Made by a program: the position numbers and the translations under genes. From assembly GCA_041685075.1 (NCBI GenBank), contig JAWLGN010000019.1:1-34131 (forward strand): a DNA stretch of 34,131 nucleotides, in the 5' to 3' direction. Positions within the stretch are counted from its first letter, which is position 1, and each line of letters starts with the position of its first letter. The notes beneath the pieces are model-generated. The model saw only the letters and a list, made by a program, of their open reading frames with translations. It had not been told where the DNA came from and did not search any database. Source of the stretch: JAMCRM01 sp041685075. Lineage in GTDB: Bacteria; Acidobacteriota; Terriglobia; Bryobacterales; Bryobacteraceae. Shown piece by piece: positions 15,339 to 22,563 of this stretch.

Positions 15339-16262
15339 TCAGTGACCTTCTGCTTCCAGGAACCGTTCCACTTCAATAGCGGCCATGCAGCCCGCCGCCG
15401 CTGCCGTGATGGCCTGGCGGTAGGCGCGATCCTGCACGTCGCCGGCATGGAAGACGCCCGCCACGCTGGTGCGCGCGCCGCCTTGCGAGATGATGTAGCC
15501 GTCCTCGTCGGTCTCGATCTGGTCCCGAAAAACGGCCGTGTTGGGAATGTGGCCGATGGCGATGAACAGCCCGTCCACGTCCTGCTTCCAGGTATCGCCG
15601 CTGATCACGTTGCGCAGCTTCACGCCCGTGACCACGCCCTTCGACACGTCGTAGACTTCATCCACCACGGCGTTGGTGATGAACTTGATCTTGGGGTTGG
15701 AGCGCGCGCGGTCGAGCATGATCTTGGAGGCGCGGAAATGTTCGCGCCGGTGCACCACCGCCACCTCGCGGCCGAAGCGCGTCAGGAAGTTGGCCTCCTC
15801 CATGGCGGAGTCGCCGCCGCCCACCACCATGATCTTTTTATCGCGGTAGAAGAAGCCGTCGCAGGTGGCGCAGGAGCTGACGCCGTGTCCGATGAGTTTC
15901 TGCTCGCTCTCCAGCCGCAGCCAGCGCGCCGAAGCCCCCGAGGCGATGATCAGGGTGCGGGTCTTGATCTCCTCGCCTTCAACCTTGATGCGGAAGGGCC
16001 GCTTGGAAAGATCCGCCTCGGTGACCGCGCCGTGCATGTACTCGGCGCCGAAGTTCTGCGCCTGGCGCTTCATGTTCTCCACCAGTTCGGGCCCCATGAT
16101 CCCCTCGGGAAACCCGGGGAAGTTTTCCACCAGGGTGGTGAGGGAGAGCTGCCCGCCGGCTTCGTAACCGGTCACCACCAGCGGTTGCAGATTGGCCCGC
16201 GCGGTGTAGATCGCCGCGGTATTTCCGGCGCACCCGGAGCCTACGATGACAACGTTTCGCAT
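15339..16262 (-). CDS. trxB: thioredoxin reductase
   Basis: This gene encodes 307 residues. The enzyme is an FAD/NADPH flavoprotein that reduces thioredoxin. The FAD-binding glycine motif is GSGCAG at residues 8-13; the usual Pro is Cys here, a mild variation. The redox-active pair is Cys131 and Cys134 in SSCATCDGFFY. The NADPH-binding motif GGGDSAMEEA lies just after it, and the C-terminal FAD contact GVFHAGDVQD is intact. The start ATG is at 16260-16262. It is separated from truB by 66 bases, so it may have its own promoter, and it precedes the RidA gene by 22 bases. No thioredoxin gene is adjacent. Confidence 0.96.
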   Translation of the reverse strand: MRNVVIVGSGCAGNTAAIYTARANLQPLVVTGYEAGGQLSLTTLVENFPGFPEGIMGPELVENMKRQAQNFGAEYMHGAVTEADLSKRPFRIKVEGEEIKTRTLIIASGASARWLRLESEQKLIGHGVSSCATCDGFFYRDKKIMVVGGGDSAMEEANFLTRFGREVAVVHRREHFRASKIMLDRARSNPKIKFITNAVVDEVYDVSKGVVTGVKLRNVISGDTWKQDVDGLFIAIGHIPNTAVFRDQIETDEDGYIISQGGARTSVAGVFHAGDVQDRAYRQAITAAAAGCMAAIEVERFLEAEGH

Positions 16263-16328
16263 AGCCGTTCCGAGTTGGGAATCGAACTTTCAATGTAGCA
16301 TGGCGCCTGCGGCCCGTTCGCGCGCAGG

Positions 16329-17210
16329 CTAGAGCACGACCTCGGGATGGTAGAGGTTGGGGAGCACGGCTTCCCCGATGGCCACCAGTTCGCCATGGCG
16401 CGACACGGCCTTCACGTAGCGGCCGGTCTTCTGCGCGCGGAAGGGCGAAACGGGGAAGTTGCGCCCCTGCCGGATATGGTTCACCACCGTATCCTCCACG
16501 TAGACGGTCGGAATGCCGGGCAGCATCTCGAGGGCGGGAATCACGGCTTCGGCGATGCGGCCTTCCGCGGACAGTTTCTCCAGCTCCTCGATGGTGTGGG
16601 CCTGCTCGATGCGGAACTCGCCGGAGCCCGTGCGCCGCAGGTCGCGCAAGTGCGCGCCGCAGCCTATCGCCTGCCCCAGATCGTGCGCGATGGCGCGCAT
16701 GTAGGTGCCGCCGGAGCAGTGCGCCCGGACCACCGCCTCGGCGCCGTTCACCTCCAGCAACTCGAGCTGGTAGACCTCTACCTCCACGGGCTTCAGCTCC
16801 ACCGCCACCTTCTGCCGTGCCAGCTTGTAGGCCCGCACGCCCCCCACCTTCTTGGCCGAGACCGGGGGCGGCGTCTGCTGGATGGCGCCGCGAAAATCGG
16901 CCAGGTGCCGCTCCAGCTCGTCGCCGTCGATTTGCGGCTCCGTTACCGGCGAGGTGGGCTCGCCTTCGCGGTCGTAGGTGTCGGTCGAATAGCCGAACCG
17001 GATCACCGCGTGATAGATCTTGTCGCTGCGGGGGTAGAAGCGGGCCAGGCGGGTGCCTCGGTTGATCACCAGCGGCAGCACTCCGGTGGCCAGGGGATCG
17101 AGCGTCCCCAGGTGGCCGACGCGCTTGGTCCCGGCCAGCCGCCGTACCTTGGCTACCACGTCGTGCGAGGTCCACCCCTGCGATTTATCGACTACGATCG
17201 CGCCATCCAC
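16329..17210 (-). CDS. truB: tRNA pseudouridine-55 synthase
   Basis: TruB makes pseudouridine 55 in the T-loop of tRNAs. The gene encodes 293 residues. The signature GHLGTLDPLATGVLPL contains the catalytic Asp38, and GTRLARFYPRSDKIYHAVIRFGYSTDT follows as expected. The C-terminal part is PUA-like (VKAVSRHGELVAIGEA). The start is GTG at 17208-17210, immediately after the stop of the M28 gene (TGAGTG), so translation is likely coupled. In many bacteria truB follows rbfA or infB. Here it is the last gene of an envelope-glycan operon, an unusual location for a tRNA-modifying enzyme. Confidence 0.96.
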   Translation of the reverse strand: MDGAIVVDKSQGWTSHDVVAKVRRLAGTKRVGHLGTLDPLATGVLPLVINRGTRLARFYPRSDKIYHAVIRFGYSTDTYDREGEPTSPVTEPQIDGDELERHLADFRGAIQQTPPPVSAKKVGGVRAYKLARQKVAVELKPVEVEVYQLELLEVNGAEAVVRAHCSGGTYMRAIAHDLGQAIGCGAHLRDLRRTGSGEFRIEQAHTIEELEKLSAEGRIAEAVIPALEMLPGIPTVYVEDTVVNHIRQGRNFPVSPFRAQKTGRYVKAVSRHGELVAIGEAVLPNLYHPEVVL

Positions 17211-18074
17211 TCAGCGTTGTCCTTCCAATCTCTCCAGTACCTTCATCAACACCCGGCCCACCACTTCGAAGCTCCGCGCGCTCAGCCGGTCCATGGTGTC
17301 CTCGGGGGTGTGCCAGTAGGGCTTGTCGAAATCGATCAGGTCCACTGCCGCCACGCCGCGGCGCACGAACGGAACGTGATCGTCCTCCACGGGGCCCCCG
17401 TCGCGCAGGAAGTGTTTGCCGTGTCCCAGTTCCCGCGCGGTCTTCCAAATCAACTCCTGCAGCCACGGCGCGGAATGCGCTTCCCGCATGATTCCCAGGT
17501 CTCTGTCTCCGATCATATCGACGTTGATGAGCGCCTTGAGGCGGCCGAGCGTACCGTCGGCTTCCCAGCGCGCGGCCAGATGCCGGCTGCCGTAGACGCC
17601 GTCGGTGGCCGACCACGGCCCGATGGCCTCCTCCCCGTCGAACCAGACCAGGTAAACGTCGTCCTTGCGCGGCTGCCCCGCGAGCACCCGCGCCATCTCC
17701 AGCAGAAAGCCGGTCGAGGAGCCGCCATCGTCGGCGCCCACGAACCGGAAATCGCGGAACAGCTTGGTATCGTAGTGCCCCGTGATGGCCACTGCGCGCC
17801 CCGAGCTGCCCGGGAACCGGCAGATCAGGTTCTTCATCTCCAGGACTCCGATGGGGGTGCGCGCCTGGAAAGCATCCACCGTGATCTGGCAGCCCCGCGG
17901 CCGCAGCTCCTCGAGGATGTAGCCCCGCAGCTTCTCCAGAGCCGCCGACCCCGGCGGGCGCGGGCCGAAGGCCACCGCCCGGCGCGTGTACTCGAGCGCC
18001 CGCGCGCCGCTGAACTCGCCACCCTGCGCCGCCAGAGCTGCCAGGGCAAGCACGGCCGCCAGCCGGACCGTCAA
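17211..18074 (-). CDS. exported M28-family enzyme resembling glutaminyl-peptide cyclotransferase
   Basis: This gene encodes 287 residues from a TTG start at 18072-18074, whose last bases overlap the preceding stop as TTGA. GAGGAAG lies just upstream, and the first 17 residues (MTVRLAAVLALAALAAQ) form a signal peptide. A later domain has the M28 zinc site: His100 in GHYD, Asp116 in GADDGGSS, Glu148-Glu149 in FDGEEA, Asp186 in NVDMIGD, Asp231-Asp232 in EDDHVPF and His255 in YWHTPED. The phrases FDGEEAIGPWSATDGVYGSRHLA and EDDHVPFVRRGV match animal glutaminyl cyclase more closely than aminopeptidases. The predicted reaction is formation of N-terminal pyroglutamate outside the cytoplasm, but aminopeptidase activity is possible. 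It sits between a methyltransferase and truB. Confidence 0.88.
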   Translation of the reverse strand: MTVRLAAVLALAALAAQGGEFSGARALEYTRRAVAFGPRPPGSAALEKLRGYILEELRPRGCQITVDAFQARTPIGVLEMKNLICRFPGSSGRAVAITGHYDTKLFRDFRFVGADDGGSSTGFLLEMARVLAGQPRKDDVYLVWFDGEEAIGPWSATDGVYGSRHLAARWEADGTLGRLKALINVDMIGDRDLGIMREAHSAPWLQELIWKTARELGHGKHFLRDGGPVEDDHVPFVRRGVAAVDLIDFDKPYWHTPEDTMDRLSARSFEVVGRVLMKVLERLEGQR

Positions 18075-18808
18075 ACCGCTTCCTCGCGGCCGGGGCTGGG
18101 GGTCGGAGCCGGGTGTCGTCGTGCGGTGCATATGTATCCGAGCGTGAAGTTGCGGTCCCGGTCGAGAAAATCCAAAAAGGGCAGGATCAGTGCCGGCGGC
18201 ACCACCAGGAGCGCGGCCGGAAGGAACCAGATCCATCGGCGGCCGCCAGAAAAGAATTGTAACCCGTTCAGCAGCCGCCGGGCCAGCAGGCGGAAGTATC
18301 CGCCCACGGGCCGGATGGCCACGGGCGCCAGCCCAGCCTTTTCGAGCAGGTAGGCCACGCCGTGGCGCGTGTAGCGGTAGTAGTCGTGGGGGGACTGATG
18401 TACCTCCCACTCGTGCGGAGCCACCACCAGCAGTTGGCCGCCGGGCGCCAGCGTGCGGGCGATTTCGGCCAGCACCACGGCCGGCTCCCGCACGTGCTCC
18501 AGGGTGACCAGGTGGATGGCCGCCTGAAAGGCGCAGGGGGGGAAGGGCAGGGCGGCCAAATCCGCCACCGCGTCCAGCCGGCTGTAGTCCCAACCGGCAT
18601 CCCCCACCCCCAGGTCTACCCCGATGTAGCGCTGGCGCGTGAAGTAGTGCGCATACTGGCCTTCGCCCGCCCCGGCATCGAGTACCCGCGCGCCCTCGGG
18701 CAACTCGGCCGCGAAGGCCGCCACGGCATCTTCAATGGCCGCTTCAAAGTGCAGCACGTGCCGGCGCAGCGGCGCGGGCAGGCGTCCGGCAATGGCGCTG
18801 TATCTCAT
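18071..18808 (-). CDS. class I SAM-dependent methyltransferase with C-terminal hydrophobic segment
   Basis: This gene encodes 245 residues. The start ATG at 18806-18808 overlaps the preceding stop as ATGA. SAM motif I is RVLDAGAGEGQYAHYF, followed by the acidic GVDLGVG and by AIHLVTLEHVREP and LAPGGQLLVVAPHEWEVHQ, the usual pattern of Methyltransf_11-type proteins. The segment IWFLPAALLVVPPALILPFLDFL near residues 205-227 is hydrophobic enough to sit in a membrane. That suits an enzyme acting on a lipid-linked or membrane substrate. It follows another methyltransferase and a glycosyltransferase, so a role in surface glycan synthesis is inferred. The acceptor is unknown. Confidence 0.9.
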   Translation of the reverse strand: MRYSAIAGRLPAPLRRHVLHFEAAIEDAVAAFAAELPEGARVLDAGAGEGQYAHYFTRQRYIGVDLGVGDAGWDYSRLDAVADLAALPFPPCAFQAAIHLVTLEHVREPAVVLAEIARTLAPGGQLLVVAPHEWEVHQSPHDYYRYTRHGVAYLLEKAGLAPVAIRPVGGYFRLLARRLLNGLQFFSGGRRWIWFLPAALLVVPPALILPFLDFLDRDRNFTLGYICTARRHPAPTPSPGREEAV

Positions 18809-19755
18809 GGCCGGCGCGCCTCCATCATGACGGTGGAGCCGGCGCCGAAGGCCGCCTCCAGCGCGGCCAGCGGCAGCGCCGCCGCCACCAGCGCCAGGTA
18901 GCACAGATCCTTGGCCAGCGCCATGGCGCCGCTCTCCGGCACGCGGCGCACGCGCCGGGCCATGGGGTCGAGCACGGGCGCCAGGCTGCTGGCCAGCCCG
19001 GCCGGGTTGTCCCGCAGGTTGAAGTGCTTGCGCCGCAGCACTTCAAAACCTTGGGAGGCCAGGAGCGCCTCCAGGTCGCGGGCGCGGAAGTTCACCAGGT
19101 GGCGCGGCACGTCCACCCCCGTCCATGCCGCTCCCAGCAGGCGAAACTGCCAGCACGCGGCGTCCGGCACCTGCACGATCAACCGGCCGCCCGGGCGCAG
19201 AAGCGCGCGCGCGGCTTCCAGGTAGGCGCGCGGGTCCTCCAGGTGCTCGAGCACGTGGAACATGGTAATGGCGGCAAAGCTTTCCCGCGCCAGCGGCGCC
19301 GCCGCAAGGGTGCCGCAGACCGCCGGCACGCCCTTCCTCCCCCAGGACACCGCCGCGGCCGCGGGAGAGATATCCAGGCCCACCACCCGAAAACCGCGCT
19401 CCCGCATCATCCCGAGGAACAGGCCGCCGCCGCAGCCCACGTCCAGCACCGGACCCGCCACCCCTGCCGTCTCCACCGCGCGCTGCACAAAGCCCACGTG
19501 GTCGCGCAGCACCAGGCGCCGGTAGGTCTCTTCCATGCGGCCCGCCACGCTCCGATCGGGCGAAAACCAGTAGTTCTCCGGATAGTAGCGGCGCAGTTGT
19601 TCGGGCGAGGGCCGCGGTTCCAGGCGCAGCAGCCCGCAGTGGCGGCAGCGCACCACCCGGAATCGTTCGCTGGTGGTGCGATAAAGGCGGTCGGTGGCGG
19701 TAAACAGCGTGTCGCCCTCGCCGCGCTTGCCGCACAGGACGCAGGTGCCGCTCAT
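18805..19755 (-). CDS. zinc-ribbon class I SAM-dependent methyltransferase
   Basis: This gene encodes 316 residues. An N-terminal zinc ribbon has Cys5, Cys8, Cys37 and Cys40. Motif I is VLDVGCGGGLFLGMM, followed by VVGLDISPAAAAVS, ITMFHVLEHLEDP and LLRPGGRLIVQVPD. The YYPENYWFSP phrase in the linker is common among methyltransferases found in polysaccharide clusters. The start ATG at 19753-19755 overlaps the glycosyltransferase stop as ATGA. A hydrophobic stretch near the C-terminus (YLALVAAALPLAALEAAF) suggests membrane contact. Methylation of a sugar on a lipid-linked glycan is a reasonable inference, not shown by the sequence. Confidence 0.9.
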   Translation of the reverse strand: MSGTCVLCGKRGEGDTLFTATDRLYRTTSERFRVVRCRHCGLLRLEPRPSPEQLRRYYPENYWFSPDRSVAGRMEETYRRLVLRDHVGFVQRAVETAGVAGPVLDVGCGGGLFLGMMRERGFRVVGLDISPAAAAVSWGRKGVPAVCGTLAAAPLARESFAAITMFHVLEHLEDPRAYLEAARALLRPGGRLIVQVPDAACWQFRLLGAAWTGVDVPRHLVNFRARDLEALLASQGFEVLRRKHFNLRDNPAGLASSLAPVLDPMARRVRRVPESGAMALAKDLCYLALVAAALPLAALEAAFGAGSTVMMEARRP

Positions 19756-20744
19756 GCCAGGTCCCGCAGGGGAGCGCGGTAGCGCCGGATCAGTTCGCAG
19801 ACCTCCCGCGAGGACAGCCGCCGCACCACCGCGGCACGCTTGCGCAAGATGCGCGGCAGCAGGACCAGGGCCTCGAGATCGCCCGCTATCAGGGCGCGGG
19901 CGATCTTCCACTTGCCTGTCCAACCGGGAAAGTGCGCCACGTCGCCCGTTCCCTCCCGCGAGGCCCGCAGCCCGGCCGCCAGGCGCGCCAGGTAGTAGGC
20001 CCCGTTCAGCAGTAACAGCCGCCAGGGAAAGAGTTTGGCCGCCAGCAGCACGCGGTTGCGCTCGATCAGCTTCAGCCTCCGGGACGAATCCAGCCCCAGG
20101 GTCGCGCCGCGCCGGTGCCGCACCACTGCGTCCGGCACGTACAGGCATTGCCATCCCGCCAGCCGCGCGCGCATCCCCAACTCGGCATCGTCGCCGTAGG
20201 CAAAAAAGTCCTCGTCGAAGCCGCCGATCTCCTCCAGCATGCTCTTGCGGTACATGGCCGCGCAGCCGTCCGGCCAGAGTGCCTCCTCCAGGGTGTCGAA
20301 CTGCCCACAATCGAGCGCTCCGGTGCCGCGCCCGCGGTTCTGCCCGTCGGGCCAGATGAGGTGCCCTGCTTTATCGATCCGGCGCGGGTCTTCGTGTACC
20401 AGAATCTTGGAAGCCGCCATTCCCAGCCGGGGACGGTTTTCGAAGACTCGCGCCAGCGCCCCCAGCCAGCCCGGATCGGCCTCGGCGTCGTTGTTCAACA
20501 AGGCGATCCATTTCCCGCGCGCCGCCCGAATTCCCTGGTTATTGGCCGCGCAAAACCCGCGATTTTCGGCATTCCGGATTACCAGAGCGCCGAATTCCCG
20601 TTCCGCCATTTCTGCAGAGCCGTCCGTGGAACCGTTATCCACCACAATGATTTCCGCCGCCGGGCAGCTCTGCCGCGCCAGGGAGGCGAGGCAGGCGCGC
20701 AGCAGTTCGCACCGGTTCCAGTTGACGACGACGACAGAGATCAT
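19752..20744 (-). CDS. family 2 glycosyltransferase
   Basis: This gene encodes 330 residues. The N-terminal GT-A domain has the family 2 pattern ISVVVVNWNRCELLRACLASL, then IIVVDNGSTDGS with the nucleotide-binding Asp, and LLNNDAEAD at the metal site. WPDGCAAMYRKSMLEEIGGFDEDFFAYGDDAELGMRARLAG is typical of rhamnosyltransferase-like GT2 enzymes. The last third has hydrophobic helices (FPWRLLLLNGAYYLARLAAG). It is the first gene of the operon ending in truB. Divergent rodZ lies 77 bases away. The donor and acceptor are unknown, but the arrangement with two methyltransferases points to a decorated surface polysaccharide or glycolipid. Confidence 0.92.
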   Translation of the reverse strand: MISVVVVNWNRCELLRACLASLARQSCPAAEIIVVDNGSTDGSAEMAEREFGALVIRNAENRGFCAANNQGIRAARGKWIALLNNDAEADPGWLGALARVFENRPRLGMAASKILVHEDPRRIDKAGHLIWPDGQNRGRGTGALDCGQFDTLEEALWPDGCAAMYRKSMLEEIGGFDEDFFAYGDDAELGMRARLAGWQCLYVPDAVVRHRRGATLGLDSSRRLKLIERNRVLLAAKLFPWRLLLLNGAYYLARLAAGLRASREGTGDVAHFPGWTGKWKIARALIAGDLEALVLLPRILRKRAAVVRRLSSREVCELIRRYRAPLRDLA

Positions 20745-20777
20745 GGTAAGCCGGAATACACGCGCCGGAGGCCGGAA

Positions 20778-20797
20778 AACATCAATGTTGTATTATA
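20778..20797. promoter_or_regulatory. divergent promoter region between the glycan operon and rodZ
   Basis: In the 77-base gap between the two divergent starts, the - strand reads a perfect TATAAT at 20792-20797, which would give the glycosyltransferase gene a leader of about 40 bases. The + strand reads TATTAT at 20791-20796, a possible -10 for rodZ. Next to them is an inverted repeat AACAT-CA-ATGTT at 20778-20789. No convincing -35 hexamers are visible. Overlapping -10 boxes would make the two transcripts compete. Confidence 0.5.
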
Positions 20798-20821
20798 ACG
20801 TTAGGGGTTGAGCGGAGCGAT

Positions 20822-21697
20822 ATGGACTCAATCGGCGAGACCTTGCGCCGCGAGCGTCAGCGGCTCAACCTTGACCTCGAGCAAGTCGCCCGGGAGACCA
20901 AGATCAACCGCCGGTTGCTCGAAGCCATCGAGGCCGAGGATTTCGACAGGCTGCCCGGTGGCGTCTTCACCCGCAGCTTCGTCCGCCAGTATGCGCGCGT
21001 TCTGGGCTTGGATGAAGACGAAATCGCCGCTGAATTGCAGCGCAATATCCAGCCCGAGCCAAGCGAGCCGGAGGGTGCCCCGGGCCCGCCCGGCGAGCCG
21101 GCGATCGAGTTGCCGCGCGTGCCGGAGTTCGGCGTAAGGCCGCGCACCGGATCCTCGCTTCCCGCTTTGGCCGGTGTGGTAGCGGTAATGCTGATCTGCT
21201 CCGCCATCTACGCCTGGTGGCAGCGGAGTTCCCGCACCCCGCCCGCAACGCCTCCCGCGGCTGCCACGGTAACCGAGCGCGTCAATGCTCCCGACCAGGC
21301 CCCCGCGATCACGCAGCCGGCCGCTGCGCAGACGGCGCCCACGGTCCCCGCGGCGCCGGTAACCCCGCCGCCCACGCCCCTTGCGGACGTTCCGGCCGAT
21401 CCCGACGCCAACGTCCGGTTGGTTCTCACCGCCACCGAGCCGGTCTGGATTTCCGTGCGCTCCAACGGCGAGTTCATCTACAGCGGCACGCTCCAGCCGA
21501 ACGAAACCAGGAACCTGGACGCTGCCGGGCAGGTGCAGATGACGGTAGGGAATGCCGGTGGGCTGAATGTGACGCTGAATGGCCAGCCGGTGCCGTCGCT
21601 CGGCGCCACCGGACAGGTGCGGGTGGTTCAATTCTCTCCCGGGGGTGTCCAGATCGTGCCCCGCAGGCCGCCGTCCCCCTCGCCCGAAGCCCTCTGA
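20822..21697 (+). CDS. rodZ: RodZ-like cell-shape protein (HTH, membrane helix, beta domain)
   Basis: This gene encodes 291 residues. The ATG is four bases after GGAG. Residues 3-75 form the RodZ HTH (ETLRRERQRLNLDLEQVARETKINRRLLEAIEAEDFDRLPGGVFTRSFVRQYARVLGL), which binds MreB in known members. Residues 113-133 are one membrane helix (LPALAGVVAVMLICSAIYAWW). A Pro/Ala-rich linker follows to about residue 190. The periplasmic beta domain (DUF4115-like) is at about 196-280. RodZ links MreB filaments to the wall synthesis machinery. The last 23 codons overlap the 3' end of convergent pgsA. In Bacillus-type genomes rodZ and pgsA are neighbours on the same strand; here they face each other. The identification is strong by domain order. 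Confidence 0.93.
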   Translation: MDSIGETLRRERQRLNLDLEQVARETKINRRLLEAIEAEDFDRLPGGVFTRSFVRQYARVLGLDEDEIAAELQRNIQPEPSEPEGAPGPPGEPAIELPRVPEFGVRPRTGSSLPALAGVVAVMLICSAIYAWWQRSSRTPPATPPAAATVTERVNAPDQAPAITQPAAAQTAPTVPAAPVTPPPTPLADVPADPDANVRLVLTATEPVWISVRSNGEFIYSGTLQPNETRNLDAAGQVQMTVGNAGGLNVTLNGQPVPSLGATGQVRVVQFSPGGVQIVPRRPPSPSPEAL

Positions 21698-22323
21698 TTC
21701 CGCAATGCCGCCAGCTTCTGGCGCTTTTCCATTAGCAGCAGCTCGCGCCGGCGCCGCGTCTTGATCCTCACGTCCACCTTGCGCCAGAACTTGCGAAAAT
21801 AGCTGAACGCGGAAACCAGGGAAAAGAACACCACCCCCCAGATCAGAATCATCCCCGGCCTGTGCAGCGAAGGATGGCGCAAGCTCAACAGCAGGACGCT
21901 GACGGCCGCTACCTGCGCGATCATCTTGGTCTTCCCGAGATCGCTGGCCTTGATGGTGTAGCCCTCGGCCGCGGCGATGCTGCGCAATCCCGAAACCGCG
22001 AATTCCCGCCCCACAATCAGAATGACGATCCAGCCCGGCACCGCCCGCACCTGCACCAGCGCGATCAGCGCCGCGGAAATGAGCAGCTTGTCGGCGATGG
22101 GATCGAGCAGCGTCCCGATAGTCGTCACCTGCTTCCATCGCCGCGCCAGATACCCGTCCAGCAAATCGGTGGCGGCGGCCGCCAGAAAGAACGCCAGCGC
22201 CAGCCAATCGTTGGTGATTTGCACTCCACCAACGTGAATGAAAACGTCTTCCTGTACCAGGACGGCGACCACGACGGGCACGAAGAAAATCCGCAGGATC
22301 GTGAGGAAGTTGGGAATGTTCAT
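21628..22323 (-). CDS. pgsA: CDP-diacylglycerol-glycerol-3-phosphate 3-phosphatidyltransferase
   Basis: This integral membrane enzyme makes phosphatidylglycerophosphate. It is 231 residues long. The CDP-alcohol phosphotransferase motif is complete: DLLDGYLARRWKQVTTIGTLLDPIADKL, with the conserved DG, AR, G and two Asp. The N-terminus MNIPNFLTILRIFFVP is typical. I chose ATG 22321-22323; a GTG four codons upstream is possible but unlikely. Family members are usually 180-200 residues. This one has a basic C-terminal extension from about residue 180 (RKFWRKVDVRIKTRRRRELLLMEKRQKL and onward) whose last part overlaps rodZ antisense for 70 bases. The product is the substrate of PgpA. hflX lies upstream on the same strand, across a 240-base gap. 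Confidence 0.95.
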   Translation of the reverse strand: MNIPNFLTILRIFFVPVVVAVLVQEDVFIHVGGVQITNDWLALAFFLAAAATDLLDGYLARRWKQVTTIGTLLDPIADKLLISAALIALVQVRAVPGWIVILIVGREFAVSGLRSIAAAEGYTIKASDLGKTKMIAQVAAVSVLLLSLRHPSLHRPGMILIWGVVFFSLVSAFSYFRKFWRKVDVRIKTRRRRELLLMEKRQKLAALRNQRASGEGDGGLRGTIWTPPGEN

Positions 22324-22333
22324 CGCCCACCCC

Positions 22334-22363
22334 ACTATAATTCGTGGGCCATCGGTTCTACAA
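22334..22363 (-). promoter_or_regulatory. sigma-70-like promoter of pgsA
   Basis: On the - strand TTGTAG (22358-22363) is followed after 18 bases by TATAGT (22334-22339), five of six consensus positions for the -10. The predicted start of transcription falls about 4-6 bases before the pgsA ATG, so the message would be nearly leaderless. That fits the lack of a clear Shine-Dalgarno sequence. Confidence 0.55.
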
Positions 22364-22563
22364 CTGTGGAAATTCGGGCTTTGTCGTTGCCGCTACTCTG
22401 TTTTCGCTGAACTTTCTCCGCACTGCCCCTGGCAATCCACAATTCCATCATTTGCAATCATTTGCCGCCACTTGTTCCCCTTCTTCGCCAGCCTACATAT
22501 ACCCCATTCGGAATATTCGCGCTGCATCCTTGGGAAGGTTTTTCACAAGTTTTTCCACAGGGT
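22336..22563. other. AT-richer intergenic region with DnaA-box-like sequences and a short iteron-like repeat
   Basis: About 228 bases between the pgsA start and the hflX stop with clearly lower GC than the surroundings. TTTTTCACA (22539-22547) and TTTTCCACA (22551-22559) both fit the relaxed DnaA box TTWTNCACA. ATTTCCACA lies on the - strand at 22365-22373 with one mismatch, and CAATCCACA at 22433-22441 has two. ATCATTTGC occurs twice, at 22447-22455 and 22457-22465, spaced by one helical turn. The pgsA promoter is at its left end. No credible protein or tRNA gene is present. Confidence 0.5.

Noticed and set aside
15317..15448. N-terminal extension of the RidA gene
   Set aside because: The added Arg-rich residues are trxB in another frame; GAGGAG in front of 15316 gives a standard RidA start.
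18075..18131. ATG start of the M28 gene at 18131
   Set aside because: It would overlap the methyltransferase by 61 bases and bury the signal peptide behind 19 polar residues; the TTG at 18074 has a GAGGAAG site and TTGA coupling.
22447..22465. ATCATTTGC direct repeat as a CRISPR or phage feature
   Set aside because: Only two 9-base units with one-base spacer; no cas genes or array.
22336..22563. Stating that this is the chromosomal origin
   Set aside because: No dnaA/dnaN, no strand switch of genes at this point and only partial box matches; kept only as a lead.
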